From CANLBN01 sp965230205 (GTDB lineage: Bacteria > Pseudomonadota > Gammaproteobacteria > Pseudomonadales > Cellvibrionaceae): a stretch of DNA of 64,000 nt. The notes under the pieces were generated by a model, which was not told the origin of the DNA, did no database searches, and was given only the letters and a program-made list of their open reading frames with translations. Of the stretch, positions 33,647-42,685 are shown piece by piece. The stretch spans positions 4,030,001 to 4,094,000 of the forward strand of contig OZ245996.1 of the NCBI GenBank assembly GCA_965230205.1, written 5' to 3'. Numbering within the stretch: the first letter of the stretch is position 1; each line of letters begins with the position of its first letter. A program made the position numbers and the translations under genes.

Positions 33647-36322
33647 ATGAAAAGAATGCTTATTAATGCCACCCAACCTGAAGAAGTTCGGGTTGCGATG
33701 GTCGATGGCCAGTTACTTTATGATCTTGATATTGAAAATCGCCATCGCGAACAAAAAAAGGCCAATATATATTTAGGGAAAATTACTCGCATTGAGCCCA
33801 GCTTAGAAGCTGCCTTCGTCGAGTACGGTTCAGAACGTCACGGATTCCTTCCTTTAAAAGAAATTGCACGCGAATACTTCATTAAACAACCTAAAGATAT
33901 TGAAGGGCGCTTCAAAATTAAAGATGTTGTTAAAGAAGGCACTGAAGTTATCGTACAGGTTGATAAAGAAGAACGCGGTAATAAAGGTGCTGCACTCACA
34001 ACCTTTATCAGCCTAGCTGGCCGCTATATGGTACTTATGCCTAACAACCCTCGTGGTGGTGGTATTTCTCGCCGTATTGAAGGTGAAGAGCGCAACGCGC
34101 TACGCGAAACACTGGCGCAAATTGATGTCCCCAAAGGTATGAGCGTCATTGTGCGCACTGCTGGTATTGGTCGCACTGTCGAGGAGTTGCAATGGGATTT
34201 AACGTACCTTCTTAAATTGTGGGCATCAATTACAAACGCATCTAAAGAACTAAAAGCTCCAGACTTCCTTTTTCAAGAAAGCAATGTGATTATTCGCGCT
34301 ATCCGTGACTACCTACGCCCAGATGTAGGTGAAGTGATTGTCGATAATAAAGAAAGTTATGACCTAGCCATCCTCTTTATTGAGCAAGTCATGCCTAGCT
34401 ATCGCAATAAGATAAAGTTCTATGAAGACGAGTCTACCCCGCTCTTTAATCGTTACCAAATAGAAGGCCAAATAGAAACCGCATACGAGAGAGAAGTGAA
34501 ATTACCTTCTGGTGGCTCCATTGTTATTGATGTCACAGAAGCTCTTATTTCTATTGATATTAATTCCTCTCGTGCCACTAAAGGCGGTGATATCGAAGAA
34601 ACAGCATTACAGACTAACCTCGAAGCTGCCGATGAAATCGCACGCCAACTACGCTTGCGTGATATGGGTGGCTTAGTTGTTATTGATTTTATTGATATGC
34701 AGCCTGCTCGTAACCAACGCGCCGTAGAACAGCGTATGAATAACGCGTTAGAGATAGATAGAGCGAGAGTACAGGTAGGCCGTATTTCACGCTTTGGCCT
34801 ACTGGAAATGTCTCGCCAACGTTTGCGTCCCTCACTTGGAGAAACAACCTCCAAAGTCTGCCCTCGCTGTAGTGGTCAAGGCACTATTCGCTCGACTAAA
34901 TCTATTGCCCTTTCAATATTACGTCTTGTTGAAGAAGAGGCTCAAAAAGAGCGTAGCGCAGAAATTAGAGCAATTACTCCTGTTAAAGTCGCAACTTATC
35001 TTTTAAATGAAAAGCGTAAAGCAATTGCGGCTATAGAAAACCTTAGCCGTACACGTATTTTAATTGTCCCCAATGAAGATATGGTCACACCTCATTATGA
35101 GGTACAACGCCTTCGTGATGACAATACAGAAGAATTCGAGACCAGCTATAAAATAGTTGATTCCCAGCAGGAAGAAAATAACTTATTAGAAACAGCTAAA
35201 CCCATTGCTCTAGCTCAGCCGGCGGTACAGTTATTACCGCCTTCTAAACCAGCCCCAGCTCCGACAACACCCACTGCGGCTAAAACAGAAGACAAGCCTG
35301 GGCTGATTCTAACGATCATCAACGCTATTAAAGCACTTTTTGCGCCTGAGCCTAAACCAGAGCCAAAACCAAGTAAAGGCAGAAGAAATAACCGACAAAA
35401 TAACCGCAATGATCAACGAGGTGGACGCAACAACCAGAATCGCCGCAATAATAGACAAAACCGTAACTCAGATAGAGACGATAATAACCGTCGCGAATCA
35501 GGGCGTCAGCGCCAAGATAGAAACAACAACCGAAACAGGCAAGCTGATAAGGCGCATACTGATAATTCTCCCGAGAAAGAAGTTAATAAGGATGCCCCTG
35601 AGAAAAGACCCGCTAATCGCAAGCCACGAAACCAACAACGACGCCGTGGAAACCGCAATAATCAGCAAGAAGCAAACAACACGACGGCTAATACAGCCAA
35701 TGAAAAGCCGGCTAATACTGAACAAAAGCCTGCTAATGAGCAACAACAAAAAGCAAAAGAGCCTAACGAAAAACGAGCTCCACGTAATCAACAAAAAAAT
35801 AAATCTGCAAAAGCTAAAAACGAGCAAAGAAAGACAGCTGATCAACCAGCAGCTCAAACAACTGAAAAACCAAAAACTGTTGAAGCAACACCTGATACAG
35901 CTGAAAAAGTAGAAGCTCCAATTGCAGAAAACCCTGTAGAAACTGTAGCGCCAGTAACTCAAGTACAAGTTGAAAACAGCCCTACAGAACAAACTGTCGA
36001 TACAGAAACCGTTGCAAGCCCAGCTAAAATAGAAGAAGTAAAACCCGTTGAAATAGTAGCTGATACAGTTAAAGAAGAAATAACAGAAGAGCCACAGGCT
36101 ACCGATACCATTGTGGAATATCAGAGGGCAGGTAATGATCCCCGTATTGCCCCTAAAGCCATCACTCTAGCATCAATAGAAACTAGAGCATTAGATAATT
36201 TTAAAGGCCAACCTCTGGATACTCGTCAAGCGGCTAATATTCTACACAGCCCTAAAGAGCTGGAAAGACCCCATAATGATCCACGTAATCAGCTCTCTAA
36301 AGTATCAGAAAGTATGATTTAA
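33647..36322 (+). CDS. rne: Ribonuclease E
   Basis: The endoribonuclease and degradosome scaffold, about 891 aa from the ATG at 33647 (MKRMLINATQPEEVRVAM, the canonical start with an AGGA upstream). The frame is open 42 nt further to 33605. The N-terminal half has the S1 domain (ANIYLGKITRIEPSLEAAFVEYG), catalytic Asp residues in ISIDINSSRATKG and VVIDFIDMQ, and the zinc-link CPRCSGQG. The C-terminal half is disordered: an Arg/Asn-rich RNA-binding region (about 35370-35690) followed by Ala/Glu/Pro/Thr-rich sequence. The C-terminal motifs differ from E. coli, so partners cannot be assigned. Confidence 0.97.
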   Translation: MKRMLINATQPEEVRVAMVDGQLLYDLDIENRHREQKKANIYLGKITRIEPSLEAAFVEYGSERHGFLPLKEIAREYFIKQPKDIEGRFKIKDVVKEGTEVIVQVDKEERGNKGAALTTFISLAGRYMVLMPNNPRGGGISRRIEGEERNALRETLAQIDVPKGMSVIVRTAGIGRTVEELQWDLTYLLKLWASITNASKELKAPDFLFQESNVIIRAIRDYLRPDVGEVIVDNKESYDLAILFIEQVMPSYRNKIKFYEDESTPLFNRYQIEGQIETAYEREVKLPSGGSIVIDVTEALISIDINSSRATKGGDIEETALQTNLEAADEIARQLRLRDMGGLVVIDFIDMQPARNQRAVEQRMNNALEIDRARVQVGRISRFGLLEMSRQRLRPSLGETTSKVCPRCSGQGTIRSTKSIALSILRLVEEEAQKERSAEIRAITPVKVATYLLNEKRKAIAAIENLSRTRILIVPNEDMVTPHYEVQRLRDDNTEEFETSYKIVDSQQEENNLLETAKPIALAQPAVQLLPPSKPAPAPTTPTAAKTEDKPGLILTIINAIKALFAPEPKPEPKPSKGRRNNRQNNRNDQRGGRNNQNRRNNRQNRNSDRDDNNRRESGRQRQDRNNNRNRQADKAHTDNSPEKEVNKDAPEKRPANRKPRNQQRRRGNRNNQQEANNTTANTANEKPANTEQKPANEQQQKAKEPNEKRAPRNQQKNKSAKAKNEQRKTADQPAAQTTEKPKTVEATPDTAEKVEAPIAENPVETVAPVTQVQVENSPTEQTVDTETVASPAKIEEVKPVEIVADTVKEEITEEPQATDTIVEYQRAGNDPRIAPKAITLASIETRALDNFKGQPLDTRQAANILHSPKELERPHNDPRNQLSKVSESMI

Positions 36323-36344
36323 ATATTTTCAGTAAAAATTAACT

Positions 36345-36387
36345 ATACAGAGGTTTTTCTAGTTGATACCACAAAAAACCTCTGTAT
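36345..36387 (+). terminator. Perfect 14-bp inverted repeat after rne, overlapping the tRNA promoter
   Basis: ATACAGAGGTTTTT (36345-36358) and AAAAACCTCTGTAT (36374-36387) are exact inverted copies. The loop contains the TTGATA -35 of the tRNA promoter and the right arm overlaps its -10. It could terminate or protect the rne transcript, but no U-tract follows. Confidence 0.5.
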
Positions 36388-36390
36388 AAT
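36363..36390 (+). promoter_or_regulatory. Promoter of tRNA-Ser
   Basis: TTGATA (36363-36368) and TATAAT (36385-36390) with 16-bp spacing, about 80 bp before the tRNA, followed by a GC-rich discriminator-like region. Confidence 0.65.
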
Positions 36391-36470
36391 CTGCACCTCT
36401 TTCGAAGAGGCCGAATTAAGGGCCTATTTAGAAAGAAAGTAGAAAGATTATTGTTTTACAAAAAGTTTTA

Positions 36471-36558
36471 GGTGAGCTGGCTGAGTGGTCGAAAGCGGCG
36501 GTCTTGAAAACCGTTGACTGTAACAGGTCCATAGGTTCGAATCCTATGCTCACCGCCA
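36471..36558 (+). tRNA. tRNA-Ser (anticodon UGA)
   Basis: An 88-nt class II tRNA with encoded CCA. The acceptor GGTGAGC pairs with GCTCACC, the anticodon stem GCGGT/ACCGT flanks the loop with TGA, a long variable arm is present (TTGACTGTAACAG region), and the T arm carries GGTTCGAATCC. It decodes UCA and wobble UCN codons. It is located between rne and the UbiA-type locus, with its own promoter and terminator. Confidence 0.97.
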
Positions 36559-36566
36559 TATAAAAG

Positions 36567-36597
36567 ATACCTTGCCATTGGCAGGGTATTTTTTTAT
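36567..36597 (+). terminator. Terminator of tRNA-Ser
   Basis: ATACCTTGCCA and TGGCAGGGTAT pair with one G-T, followed by seven or more T. Confidence 0.8.
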
Positions 36598-36847
36598 CTA
36601 TAGAAATAGCTTATTAAAAAGCAGCTCTCCAACGCCCTCCTCTCTATAGAAGACATAAATTTTCCTAAACTAAAAAAGTAGCTGTATATTTTCAAAAATG
36701 AAGTGGTTTTCAAGGAGCGATACAAAAGCATTAAAGAGAATTGTCATGACTCGAGCCTTCTTCTAAATATTGATATCAAGATAAACATTTAAAAACCTCT
36801 CTCCTGTGACAATCAAGCACAGACAGGGCTGAGAATAAATAAAAACT

Positions 36848-37213
36848 TCAAGTTCTAGCCAATATAGCAATTCCCAAGATAATAACTATAGTGCCAAACA
36901 AACGTGTCATATCGAAGGACTCTTGAAGAAATATCACACTAAAGACAAAAACAAAAAGAAAGCTCATTCCTACAAATGGGTAAGCAAGCGACAAATCCAC
37001 TTGCCTTAACGCAAACAACCATAAAATAGTCCCCACACCATACAGTGCAAGCCCCAACATCACGAATGGAGACAAAAATAAAAACCATATTTTTACAACA
37101 ATATTTGAGTATTGAGATAAATCCAGATTAGAAACTCCGTACTTAAAACTCAATTGAGCAACAGCAGAAAGAAATACGCTGGAAAAAATAATAAGAAATG
37201 CTTGTAAATTCAT
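36848..37213 (-). CDS. Four-helix SMR/EamA-like membrane transporter
   Basis: A 121-aa protein with four hydrophobic helices (SVFLSAVAQLSFKYGV, ALYGVGTILWLFALRQVDLSLAYPFVGMSF, FLQESF, GIAILA), the pattern of ArnE-like or small EamA proteins that flip lipid-linked sugars. Its ATG overlaps the TGA of the HAD-UbiA gene (ATGA), so the two are translationally coupled. I infer it moves the polyprenyl-linked product of that gene across the inner membrane. Confidence 0.78.
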   Translation of the reverse strand: MNLQAFLIIFSSVFLSAVAQLSFKYGVSNLDLSQYSNIVVKIWFLFLSPFVMLGLALYGVGTILWLFALRQVDLSLAYPFVGMSFLFVFVFSVIFLQESFDMTRLFGTIVIILGIAILART

Positions 37214-38664
37214 ATAGACGTCGATGCAAAATCAATATATTTTGCGAATAAAAATAAAAGAACTATTAATGCAGCTGTAATTAAGCTTATTTTATCCTTG
37301 ACTGCAAAGATAACGGGATCATCGTTTATCTTCCCTCTTTTCGCCCACATCCATGCTCGATATATCCAGAATAACAATAATGGACATATCAACCATAACA
37401 AATGAGGAGTTAAATATGTCTCTAAAACATAATTATCATTTAAATACATAGTCAAAATGAAGACAGAAATACCACCATTAACAATACCTGTCATCATGAT
37501 TATGCCAAGCTCGTCAGAAAGGTAATTCCTTCCTGATAATTTCCCAGACTGACTATGCCTTGATATTTCGATATACCGCTTCATATAAGCTAAGCTTAAA
37601 AAGAAAAATAAAGAAAAATTAATCAACCAGGGCGATAAGATAATTTCTGCTGCCATACCACCGGCAATAATGCGAATAGTATAGAGAACCGTTAAAGTTA
37701 TCACATCGATCGTTGAGTAATTCTTTAAGTAGAATGAATATAAATTCGTAATTACAATATAAATTAATAAAACAGCAAAAACCTTGATATCTAAAAAATA
37801 AAAACAAAGCGTCAAGGAACTAAGAATTAAGAAAAAACTTGCAATAACTCCCTTAAGGGGACTTAATTTTCCTGAAGCAAAAGGACGCCGCTTTTTTGAA
37901 CTATGACTTCTATCAGCTTCAATATCCAATAAGTCATTAATGAGATAAATACCAGAAGCACAAAAAGAAAAAAGAAAAAACGTCAATACGGTAGCAAATA
38001 GCTCATTCGTATCAAAATATGTATGCGAAAAAAATAATGGTAAAAAAATTAGAAAGTTTTTTGCCCACTGATGCGGCCGCATCGCTTTCAAAAGAGCCTT
38101 ATAAGAGTTGGCTGGATACTTAATATCAAGCGTTCTTCGCGCCAAGTCAGGAACAATTTTTGCCGGATTATCGGGGGGATTAACAAACCCTGACTGATCT
38201 GCTGCTTTCCATATAGGATAGTCAGCCCTAGAGTCACCTATATATTCAAACCCTTTGTCCATTGAGTGAGCTTTAATTTCACTGAGTTTATTTACACCCT
38301 TTAAATTACTATCGGGTTTTGAAGCTAAAATATCATCAAAAAACTCCAGATGGTCGGCCACTTTTGAAGCAATTATATAATCTGAAGCAGTAGCAAGAAT
38401 AACAGGTCGACCTTTTGACTTTTCTACTTTAAGGTATTCAATGACATCATCATTGTAAGGAAGCCTCTCTGCAGAAAACTCCGTGTTTTCAGCTAAAAAG
38501 CGTTTTATATGAGAACGGCCTGTAAACAATACCGACATTAAGCGGGACAAAAGCCCAGCTTTCTTAAAGCATTGAAGTAAAAGCTCTTGAGCTATATCTG
38601 TTTTAACCAGTGTGCCATCCATATCGACATAAATCGGCATCTGCTTTTGGAATAACGGCTCCAT
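37210..38664 (-). CDS. HAD-UbiA fusion: polyprenyl-phosphate sugar-phosphate transferase
   Basis: A 484-aa bifunctional protein. The N-terminal 190 residues are a HAD phosphatase (YVDMDGTLVKTD, ATASDYIIA, YIGDSRADYPIWKAA). The C-terminal 290 are a UbiA membrane prenyltransferase with about eight helices and the Mg-binding ASGIYLINDLLDIEADRSHSSKKRRPFASG. Relatives include the decaprenyl-phosphate phosphoribosyltransferase of mycobacteria, so transfer of a sugar phosphate to polyprenyl phosphate followed by dephosphorylation in one polypeptide is likely (inference). ATG 38664 has AAGGAG 9 nt upstream and is preferred over 38700. Confidence 0.82.
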   Translation of the reverse strand: MEPLFQKQMPIYVDMDGTLVKTDIAQELLLQCFKKAGLLSRLMSVLFTGRSHIKRFLAENTEFSAERLPYNDDVIEYLKVEKSKGRPVILATASDYIIASKVADHLEFFDDILASKPDSNLKGVNKLSEIKAHSMDKGFEYIGDSRADYPIWKAADQSGFVNPPDNPAKIVPDLARRTLDIKYPANSYKALLKAMRPHQWAKNFLIFLPLFFSHTYFDTNELFATVLTFFLFSFCASGIYLINDLLDIEADRSHSSKKRRPFASGKLSPLKGVIASFFLILSSLTLCFYFLDIKVFAVLLIYIVITNLYSFYLKNYSTIDVITLTVLYTIRIIAGGMAAEIILSPWLINFSLFFFLSLAYMKRYIEISRHSQSGKLSGRNYLSDELGIIMMTGIVNGGISVFILTMYLNDNYVLETYLTPHLLWLICPLLLFWIYRAWMWAKRGKINDDPVIFAVKDKISLITAALIVLLFLFAKYIDFASTSI

Positions 38665-38798
38665 GTAGGGGGACTCCTTGAATGTTTTTAAGAGAGGCAA
38701 GCCTTAAAACGTCTAAATTACAACCTGTGTTGATGTACTTTTTTCAACCTATGATTAATTATAAAATACAGCTACTTAAATCATCTTGCTTAATAACT

Positions 38799-38835
38799 AA
38801 AAGAGCAATTACGGAATATAAAAGAGCAATTATGG
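38799..38835. repeat. Two direct repeats spaced by 21 bp
   Basis: AAAAGAGCAATTACGG (38799) and AAAAGAGCAATTATGG (38820) differ at one base and lie exactly two helical turns apart in the divergent gap, suggesting a pair of protein-binding sites. Confidence 0.4.
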
Positions 38836-38883
38836 TCTTCTTAGATTGATTAAAGAGATCAATTAACCTCAGAATATACAGGG

Positions 38884-38911
38884 TTGATTTTATGCTTAGC
38901 CTTTGTATGAT
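38884..38911 (+). promoter_or_regulatory. Putative promoter of the BI-1 gene
   Basis: TTGATT (38884-38889) and TATGAT (38906-38911) with 16-bp spacing, upstream of a strong GGAGGAG ribosome-binding site. Confidence 0.45.
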
Positions 38912-38987
38912 AACCTTGATATTTTTGAACAAGACCCCACTTTAATAGTCTAATAACCTTTAAGTAAGTAGTAACTCGGAGGAGTTT

Positions 38988-39674
38988 ATGCAACAAGACA
39001 TTTATAATCAGCAGAGTGCTGGTGTTCAGCAGTTTGAAACCAGCAAGGTATTACGTAATACCTATGCCCTTTTAGCGATGACACTACTCTTCAGCTCCAT
39101 TACTGCGGGCATTTCAATGGCTGTTGGCCTGCCTCATGGCATATCACTTATCTTTAGCATCGCAGCAATAGTATTAGTCTGGTTTGTACTGCCACGTACA
39201 GCGAATTCAGGCATGGGTATTGTTGTTGTTTTCGCCTTCACAGGGCTTTTAGGTGCCTCCCTTGGACCTCTACTGAACCACTACCTTGCCATGAGCAACG
39301 GTGGTGCAATCGTCACTCAGGCCTTAGGTGGTACTGCACTAGTGTTCTTTGCACTATCTGCCTATGTGCTCACAACACGTAAAGATTTCAGCTTTATGGG
39401 TGGCTTTCTATTTGTTGGTCTGATAGTTGCTCTTATTGCCATGGTGGGTATGTTTATCGCCAGCTACTTCTTTAATGCTGACGTTTCTATGTTTCATCTT
39501 GGTTTGAGCGTATTAATCGTTCTGCTTATGTCAGGTTTTATTTTGTATGACACAAGCCGCATCGTTAACGGTGGCGAAACCAACTACATTATGGCTACAA
39601 CGTCCTTATACCTAAACATATATAATTTATTCGTTAGCTTATTACATATCTTAGGTGTAATGGGTGATGAATAA
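38988..39674 (+). CDS. Bax inhibitor-1/YccA family membrane protein
   Basis: A 228-aa, seven-helix TMBIM protein. Typical features are KVLRNTYALLAMTLLFSSITAG at the N-terminus, GGTALVFFALSAYVLTTRKDFSFMGGFL and a C-terminal GFILYDTSRIVNGGETNYIMATTSLYLNIYNLF. E. coli YccA binds and inhibits FtsH; other relatives are calcium leak channels. A strong SD (GGAGGAG) and a terminator frame the gene. It lies just upstream of tusDCB, an order I recall from Pseudomonas-like genomes. Confidence 0.92.
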   Translation: MQQDIYNQQSAGVQQFETSKVLRNTYALLAMTLLFSSITAGISMAVGLPHGISLIFSIAAIVLVWFVLPRTANSGMGIVVVFAFTGLLGASLGPLLNHYLAMSNGGAIVTQALGGTALVFFALSAYVLTTRKDFSFMGGFLFVGLIVALIAMVGMFIASYFFNADVSMFHLGLSVLIVLLMSGFILYDTSRIVNGGETNYIMATTSLYLNIYNLFVSLLHILGVMGDE

Positions 39675-39697
39675 TTAATTACGAACCGTAGTTAATA

Positions 39698-39722
39698 AAG
39701 CCCCTTAAGTGGGGCTTTTTTA
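39698..39722 (+). terminator. Terminator of the BI-1 gene
   Basis: AAGCCCC and GGGGCTT stem with TTAAGT loop, followed by a T-tract. Confidence 0.85.
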
Positions 39723-39773
39723 TGCCTGATTCTTTATATTCAGCTGCGTTAGCTTCAGGTGTATAATCTACCC

Positions 39774-40163
39774 ATGATTTTCTCTATCGCAATACATTCC
39801 CCTCCCTCTTCCCAAGCCAGCTATAGCGCTTATCAATTTGCTAAAGCAGCTTTACGACAAGGGCATTCGATATATAGAGTATTTTTTTATCATAATGGGG
39901 TTTACCACGGCTCGAACCTTACCTGCTCAGGACAAGATGAGTTTGACCTTATCGACGCCTGGAAGCAGCTGCAAAATGAATATCAACTAGATCTGGTAGT
40001 CTGTGTTGCCGCGGGCTTAAAACGGGGTATTATTGATACCACTGAGGCTGAGCGTTATGAGAAAAGTCATCACAATTTAGATGATCATTTTGAGCTATCC
40101 GGACTTGGTCAACTGGTTGATGCAACAGTCACATCTGAACGTTTAATAAGCTTCGGCGGTTAA
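39774..40163 (+). CDS. tusD: Sulfurtransferase TusD
   Basis: DsrE-family subunit of the TusBCD complex that relays sulfur from TusA to TusE for 2-thiolation of tRNA wobble uridine. The protein has about 129 aa. It starts MIFSIAIHSPP, has the HNGVYHGS loop and the active Cys in LVVCVAAGLKRGI. A GTG at 39759 is in frame, but the ATG at 39774 matches the family N-terminus. First gene of tusDCBE, with 1-nt spacing to tusC. Confidence 0.93.
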   Translation: MIFSIAIHSPPSSQASYSAYQFAKAALRQGHSIYRVFFYHNGVYHGSNLTCSGQDEFDLIDAWKQLQNEYQLDLVVCVAAGLKRGIIDTTEAERYEKSHHNLDDHFELSGLGQLVDATVTSERLISFGG

Positions 40164-40164
40164 C

Positions 40165-40566
40165 ATGAGTGGGTCACTTTCAGGCGATAAAGCAAGCGTT
40201 AAGCAGGCACCAAAGAAAATTGGTATTGTCATGCGTCATGCCCCTTATGGTAACAACCTTGCACATGAAGCATTAGATGCCGCTTTAGCTACATCGATTT
40301 ATGGTCAGAAACTTACCTTGATTTTTATGGGGGATGGCGTGTTTCAGCTTCTTCATAAGCAAGAAGGCAGTGCCATACATCAAAAAAACCTTGAAAAACA
40401 AATGGCCGCTTTAGAGTTTTACGATATTGAACAAATCTTTGTATATAAAAATTCGCTAGACGAACGCCAGCTAAAACAAGATAACCTAGCTATCAACGTC
40501 ACAGTCATCGAAAACTCGGATCTACGACAATTACTGCACAAACAAGACGCACTATTATCTTTTTAA
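40165..40566 (+). CDS. tusC: Sulfur relay protein TusC
   Basis: A 133-aa DsrF-like subunit of TusBCD. KKIGIVMRHAPYGNNLAHEALDAALATSI and LIFMGDGVFQLL are the family features. The N-terminal 17 residues are an extension relative to E. coli TusC. It starts immediately after tusD. Confidence 0.92.
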   Translation: MSGSLSGDKASVKQAPKKIGIVMRHAPYGNNLAHEALDAALATSIYGQKLTLIFMGDGVFQLLHKQEGSAIHQKNLEKQMAALEFYDIEQIFVYKNSLDERQLKQDNLAINVTVIENSDLRQLLHKQDALLSF

Positions 40567-40572
40567 ATAACA

Positions 40573-40875
40573 ATGAGCCATTCCATTTTACATACAGTCA
40601 ACCAATCGCCTTTTAGCAATAAAACTTTACAGCAATGTCTCAGCACTTATACAGATGGCGATGGTATTTTACTCCTAGAAAATGGGGCTTATGCTGCATT
40701 ATTAAGCCAACCACTTGCTAACTTATTAGAACATAAGACTTGCTATGTAATCGAAGCAGACCTGCAGGCTCGTGGATTATTAGAACAAGAATTAGCAGCT
40801 AATATTCAACTAATTCATTATGAAAAATTTGTTCAGTTAAGTACTGAATATGATGTGGTACAAAGCTGGTATTAA
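40573..40875 (+). CDS. tusB: Sulfur relay protein TusB
   Basis: A 100-aa DsrH-like subunit of TusBCD. It begins SILHTVNQSPFSNKTLQQCLS and has GDGILLLENGAYAAL, the conserved hydrophobic strand of the family. The stop overlaps the tusE start (TAATG). The sequence is divergent, as is normal for TusB. Confidence 0.88.
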   Translation: MSHSILHTVNQSPFSNKTLQQCLSTYTDGDGILLLENGAYAALLSQPLANLLEHKTCYVIEADLQARGLLEQELAANIQLIHYEKFVQLSTEYDVVQSWY

Positions 40876-41213
40876 TGTCGATGTCGTTTAGATTTAAAGA
40901 TAAAATAATAGAAACAGATAAAGAAGGTTATCTTAAAAATTTAGATGACTGGTCTCCAGAAATTGCTGAGCAATTAGCTGAAAATGAAGATGTCACACTA
41001 TCCAAAGCTCACTGGGAAATCATACAACTGATAAGGGATTTTTACACAGCCTATGAGTTATCGCCAGCTATGCGGCCACTCGTCAAATATACAGCAACTC
41101 GATTAGGAAAAGAGAAAGGTAATAGTATTTATTTAATGCAGCTGTTTCCTAATAGCCCAGCAAAATTAATCAGTAAAATCGCTGGGCTTCCACGCCCTAA
41201 AAACTGTTTATAA
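40875..41213 (+). CDS. tusE: TusE (DsrC-family sulfur carrier)
   Basis: A 112-aa DsrC-family protein that accepts sulfur from TusBCD and passes it to MnmA. Features are DKEGYLKNLDDWSPEIAEQLA, LSKAHWEIIQLIRDFY and the terminal GLPRPKNCL with the conserved penultimate Cys. The second Cys found in sulfite-reductase DsrC proteins is missing, so it is the TusE type. Translationally coupled to tusB; convergent with fleQ. Confidence 0.93.
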   Translation: MSMSFRFKDKIIETDKEGYLKNLDDWSPEIAEQLAENEDVTLSKAHWEIIQLIRDFYTAYELSPAMRPLVKYTATRLGKEKGNSIYLMQLFPNSPAKLISKIAGLPRPKNCL

Positions 41214-41236
41214 ACTAGCATTTATACAGATTCAGA

Positions 41237-42685
41237 TTACGCTCGCTGCATACCGTATTTACGCATCTTTTCAACTAAGGTTGTTCGACGAATCGACAGG
41301 CGTTCTGCAGCACGAGCAACGACGCCACCACTATCATCCAGCGCCTGCTGTATTAATCCCTGCTCAAGTCCTGTCAGATATTCTTTTAAATCAATACCGC
41401 ATTCAGGTAAGAGAGGTGTCGCATTCATATTAACAACAGATGGCCCTGTTTCTTCCTCAGGTACTTCCGGTATATCGAATACTTCTTCTTTAACATCTAC
41501 ATGGCAAAATTTAGGGGGCAGGTCATTTGGGCCAATCACGCCATAGGGGTGCATGATTGACATTCGCTCGACTAAATTAGCCAGCTCACGTACATTGCCA
41601 GACCAATGGTGCTGACATAGAGACATGATAGCCGCTGAATTAAAGCGCACTGAGCCACGCTTTTCATTTTCTAATCGCGCAATAATTTCATTCATCAATA
41701 AGGGAATATCTTCGCGTCGCTCATCTAATGAAGGCATCTCAATGGGGAAAACATTCAGTCGATAAAAAAGGTCTTCACGAAATGTTCCCTCCTCGATCAT
41801 GCCTTCTAAATTACGATGAGTTGCGGCAATAATTCGCACATTAGTCGTCTGGGATTTATTACCACCGACACGCTCATAGGATTTTTCCTGCAATACCCGA
41901 AGGATTTTTACTTGCATATTGAGCGGCATGTCACCGATTTCATCCAGAAACAATGTACCGCCTTCTGCCATTTCAAAGCGACCAGCCCGAGAACTGATAG
42001 CGCCGGTAAAAGCACCTTTTTCATGACCAAACAGCTCACTTTCCAATAATTCACCAGGGATGGCGCCACAATTAACTGGCACAAAGGGTTTATCACGTCG
42101 AGGAGAATGGTAGTGCAAATTACGAGCGACTACTTCTTTACCGGTACCAGATTCTCCTGTCACTAATACAGTTACATCCTTATCAGCCACTTGAGTCATC
42201 ATCTCCCGCACGCCACGAATGCTTCGGCTGGTACCCACCAAACTACGAAATAAATGAGGAGGCCGACGAGTTGGCTGTCTCTTAGCGGCTAATTGAGCCT
42301 CATGGAAACACTGGGCTCTATGCAATGTGTCTAGGAGCTTATTATAACTAGGAGGAGTGGCTAAGGTGGCAATTACACGATGTCGTAACTCACTGTCTAT
42401 TTTTTCTAAATCTGCCCCGCTTTCAGAGGTACTATCTAATAAAATCAAGGCAGCGAGCTCATTCCACGATAATAGCTCAGTTAATCGATTCTCTAAGGTC
42501 GATTTATTCTGGCTATTACCCAAAAAAATGGTTGTGACACCTTCTTTACTCTCTTCACTTACCTTGTCAGGCCAATTATCTGAACTCGCAACAATTGCAG
42601 GTTCCCCCAAGAAATCTAAAATAACGTTTAATTCATGACGACGTTTTTCATCGTCATCAACTACCAAGATCTTAATGTCTCTCAT
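41237..42685 (-). CDS. fleQ: Sigma-54-dependent flagellar master regulator FleQ/FlrA
   Basis: A 482-aa enhancer-binding protein: N-terminal FleQ receiver-like domain (ILVVDDDEKRRHEL) without a conventional phospho-Asp site, AAA+ domain with Walker A GESGTGKE and the sigma-54 loop GAFTGA, and a C-terminal Fis-type helix-turn-helix (RAAERLSIRRTTLVEKMRKYG). FleQ activates RpoN-dependent flagellar genes and responds to cyclic-di-GMP in Pseudomonas. Location next to fliS/fliT supports the call. SD AGGA is 8 nt before the ATG. Confidence 0.94.
   Translation of the reverse strand: MRDIKILVVDDDEKRRHELNVILDFLGEPAIVASSDNWPDKVSEESKEGVTTIFLGNSQNKSTLENRLTELLSWNELAALILLDSTSESGADLEKIDSELRHRVIATLATPPSYNKLLDTLHRAQCFHEAQLAAKRQPTRRPPHLFRSLVGTSRSIRGVREMMTQVADKDVTVLVTGESGTGKEVVARNLHYHSPRRDKPFVPVNCGAIPGELLESELFGHEKGAFTGAISSRAGRFEMAEGGTLFLDEIGDMPLNMQVKILRVLQEKSYERVGGNKSQTTNVRIIAATHRNLEGMIEEGTFREDLFYRLNVFPIEMPSLDERREDIPLLMNEIIARLENEKRGSVRFNSAAIMSLCQHHWSGNVRELANLVERMSIMHPYGVIGPNDLPPKFCHVDVKEEVFDIPEVPEEETGPSVVNMNATPLLPECGIDLKEYLTGLEQGLIQQALDDSGGVVARAAERLSIRRTTLVEKMRKYGMQRA

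Noticed and set aside
35340..35992. Long frames on both strands within rne (190 aa plus, 164 aa minus)
   Set aside because: They are shadows of the low-complexity Arg/Asn- and Ala/Glu-rich RNase E tail; their products are repetitive and have no SD.
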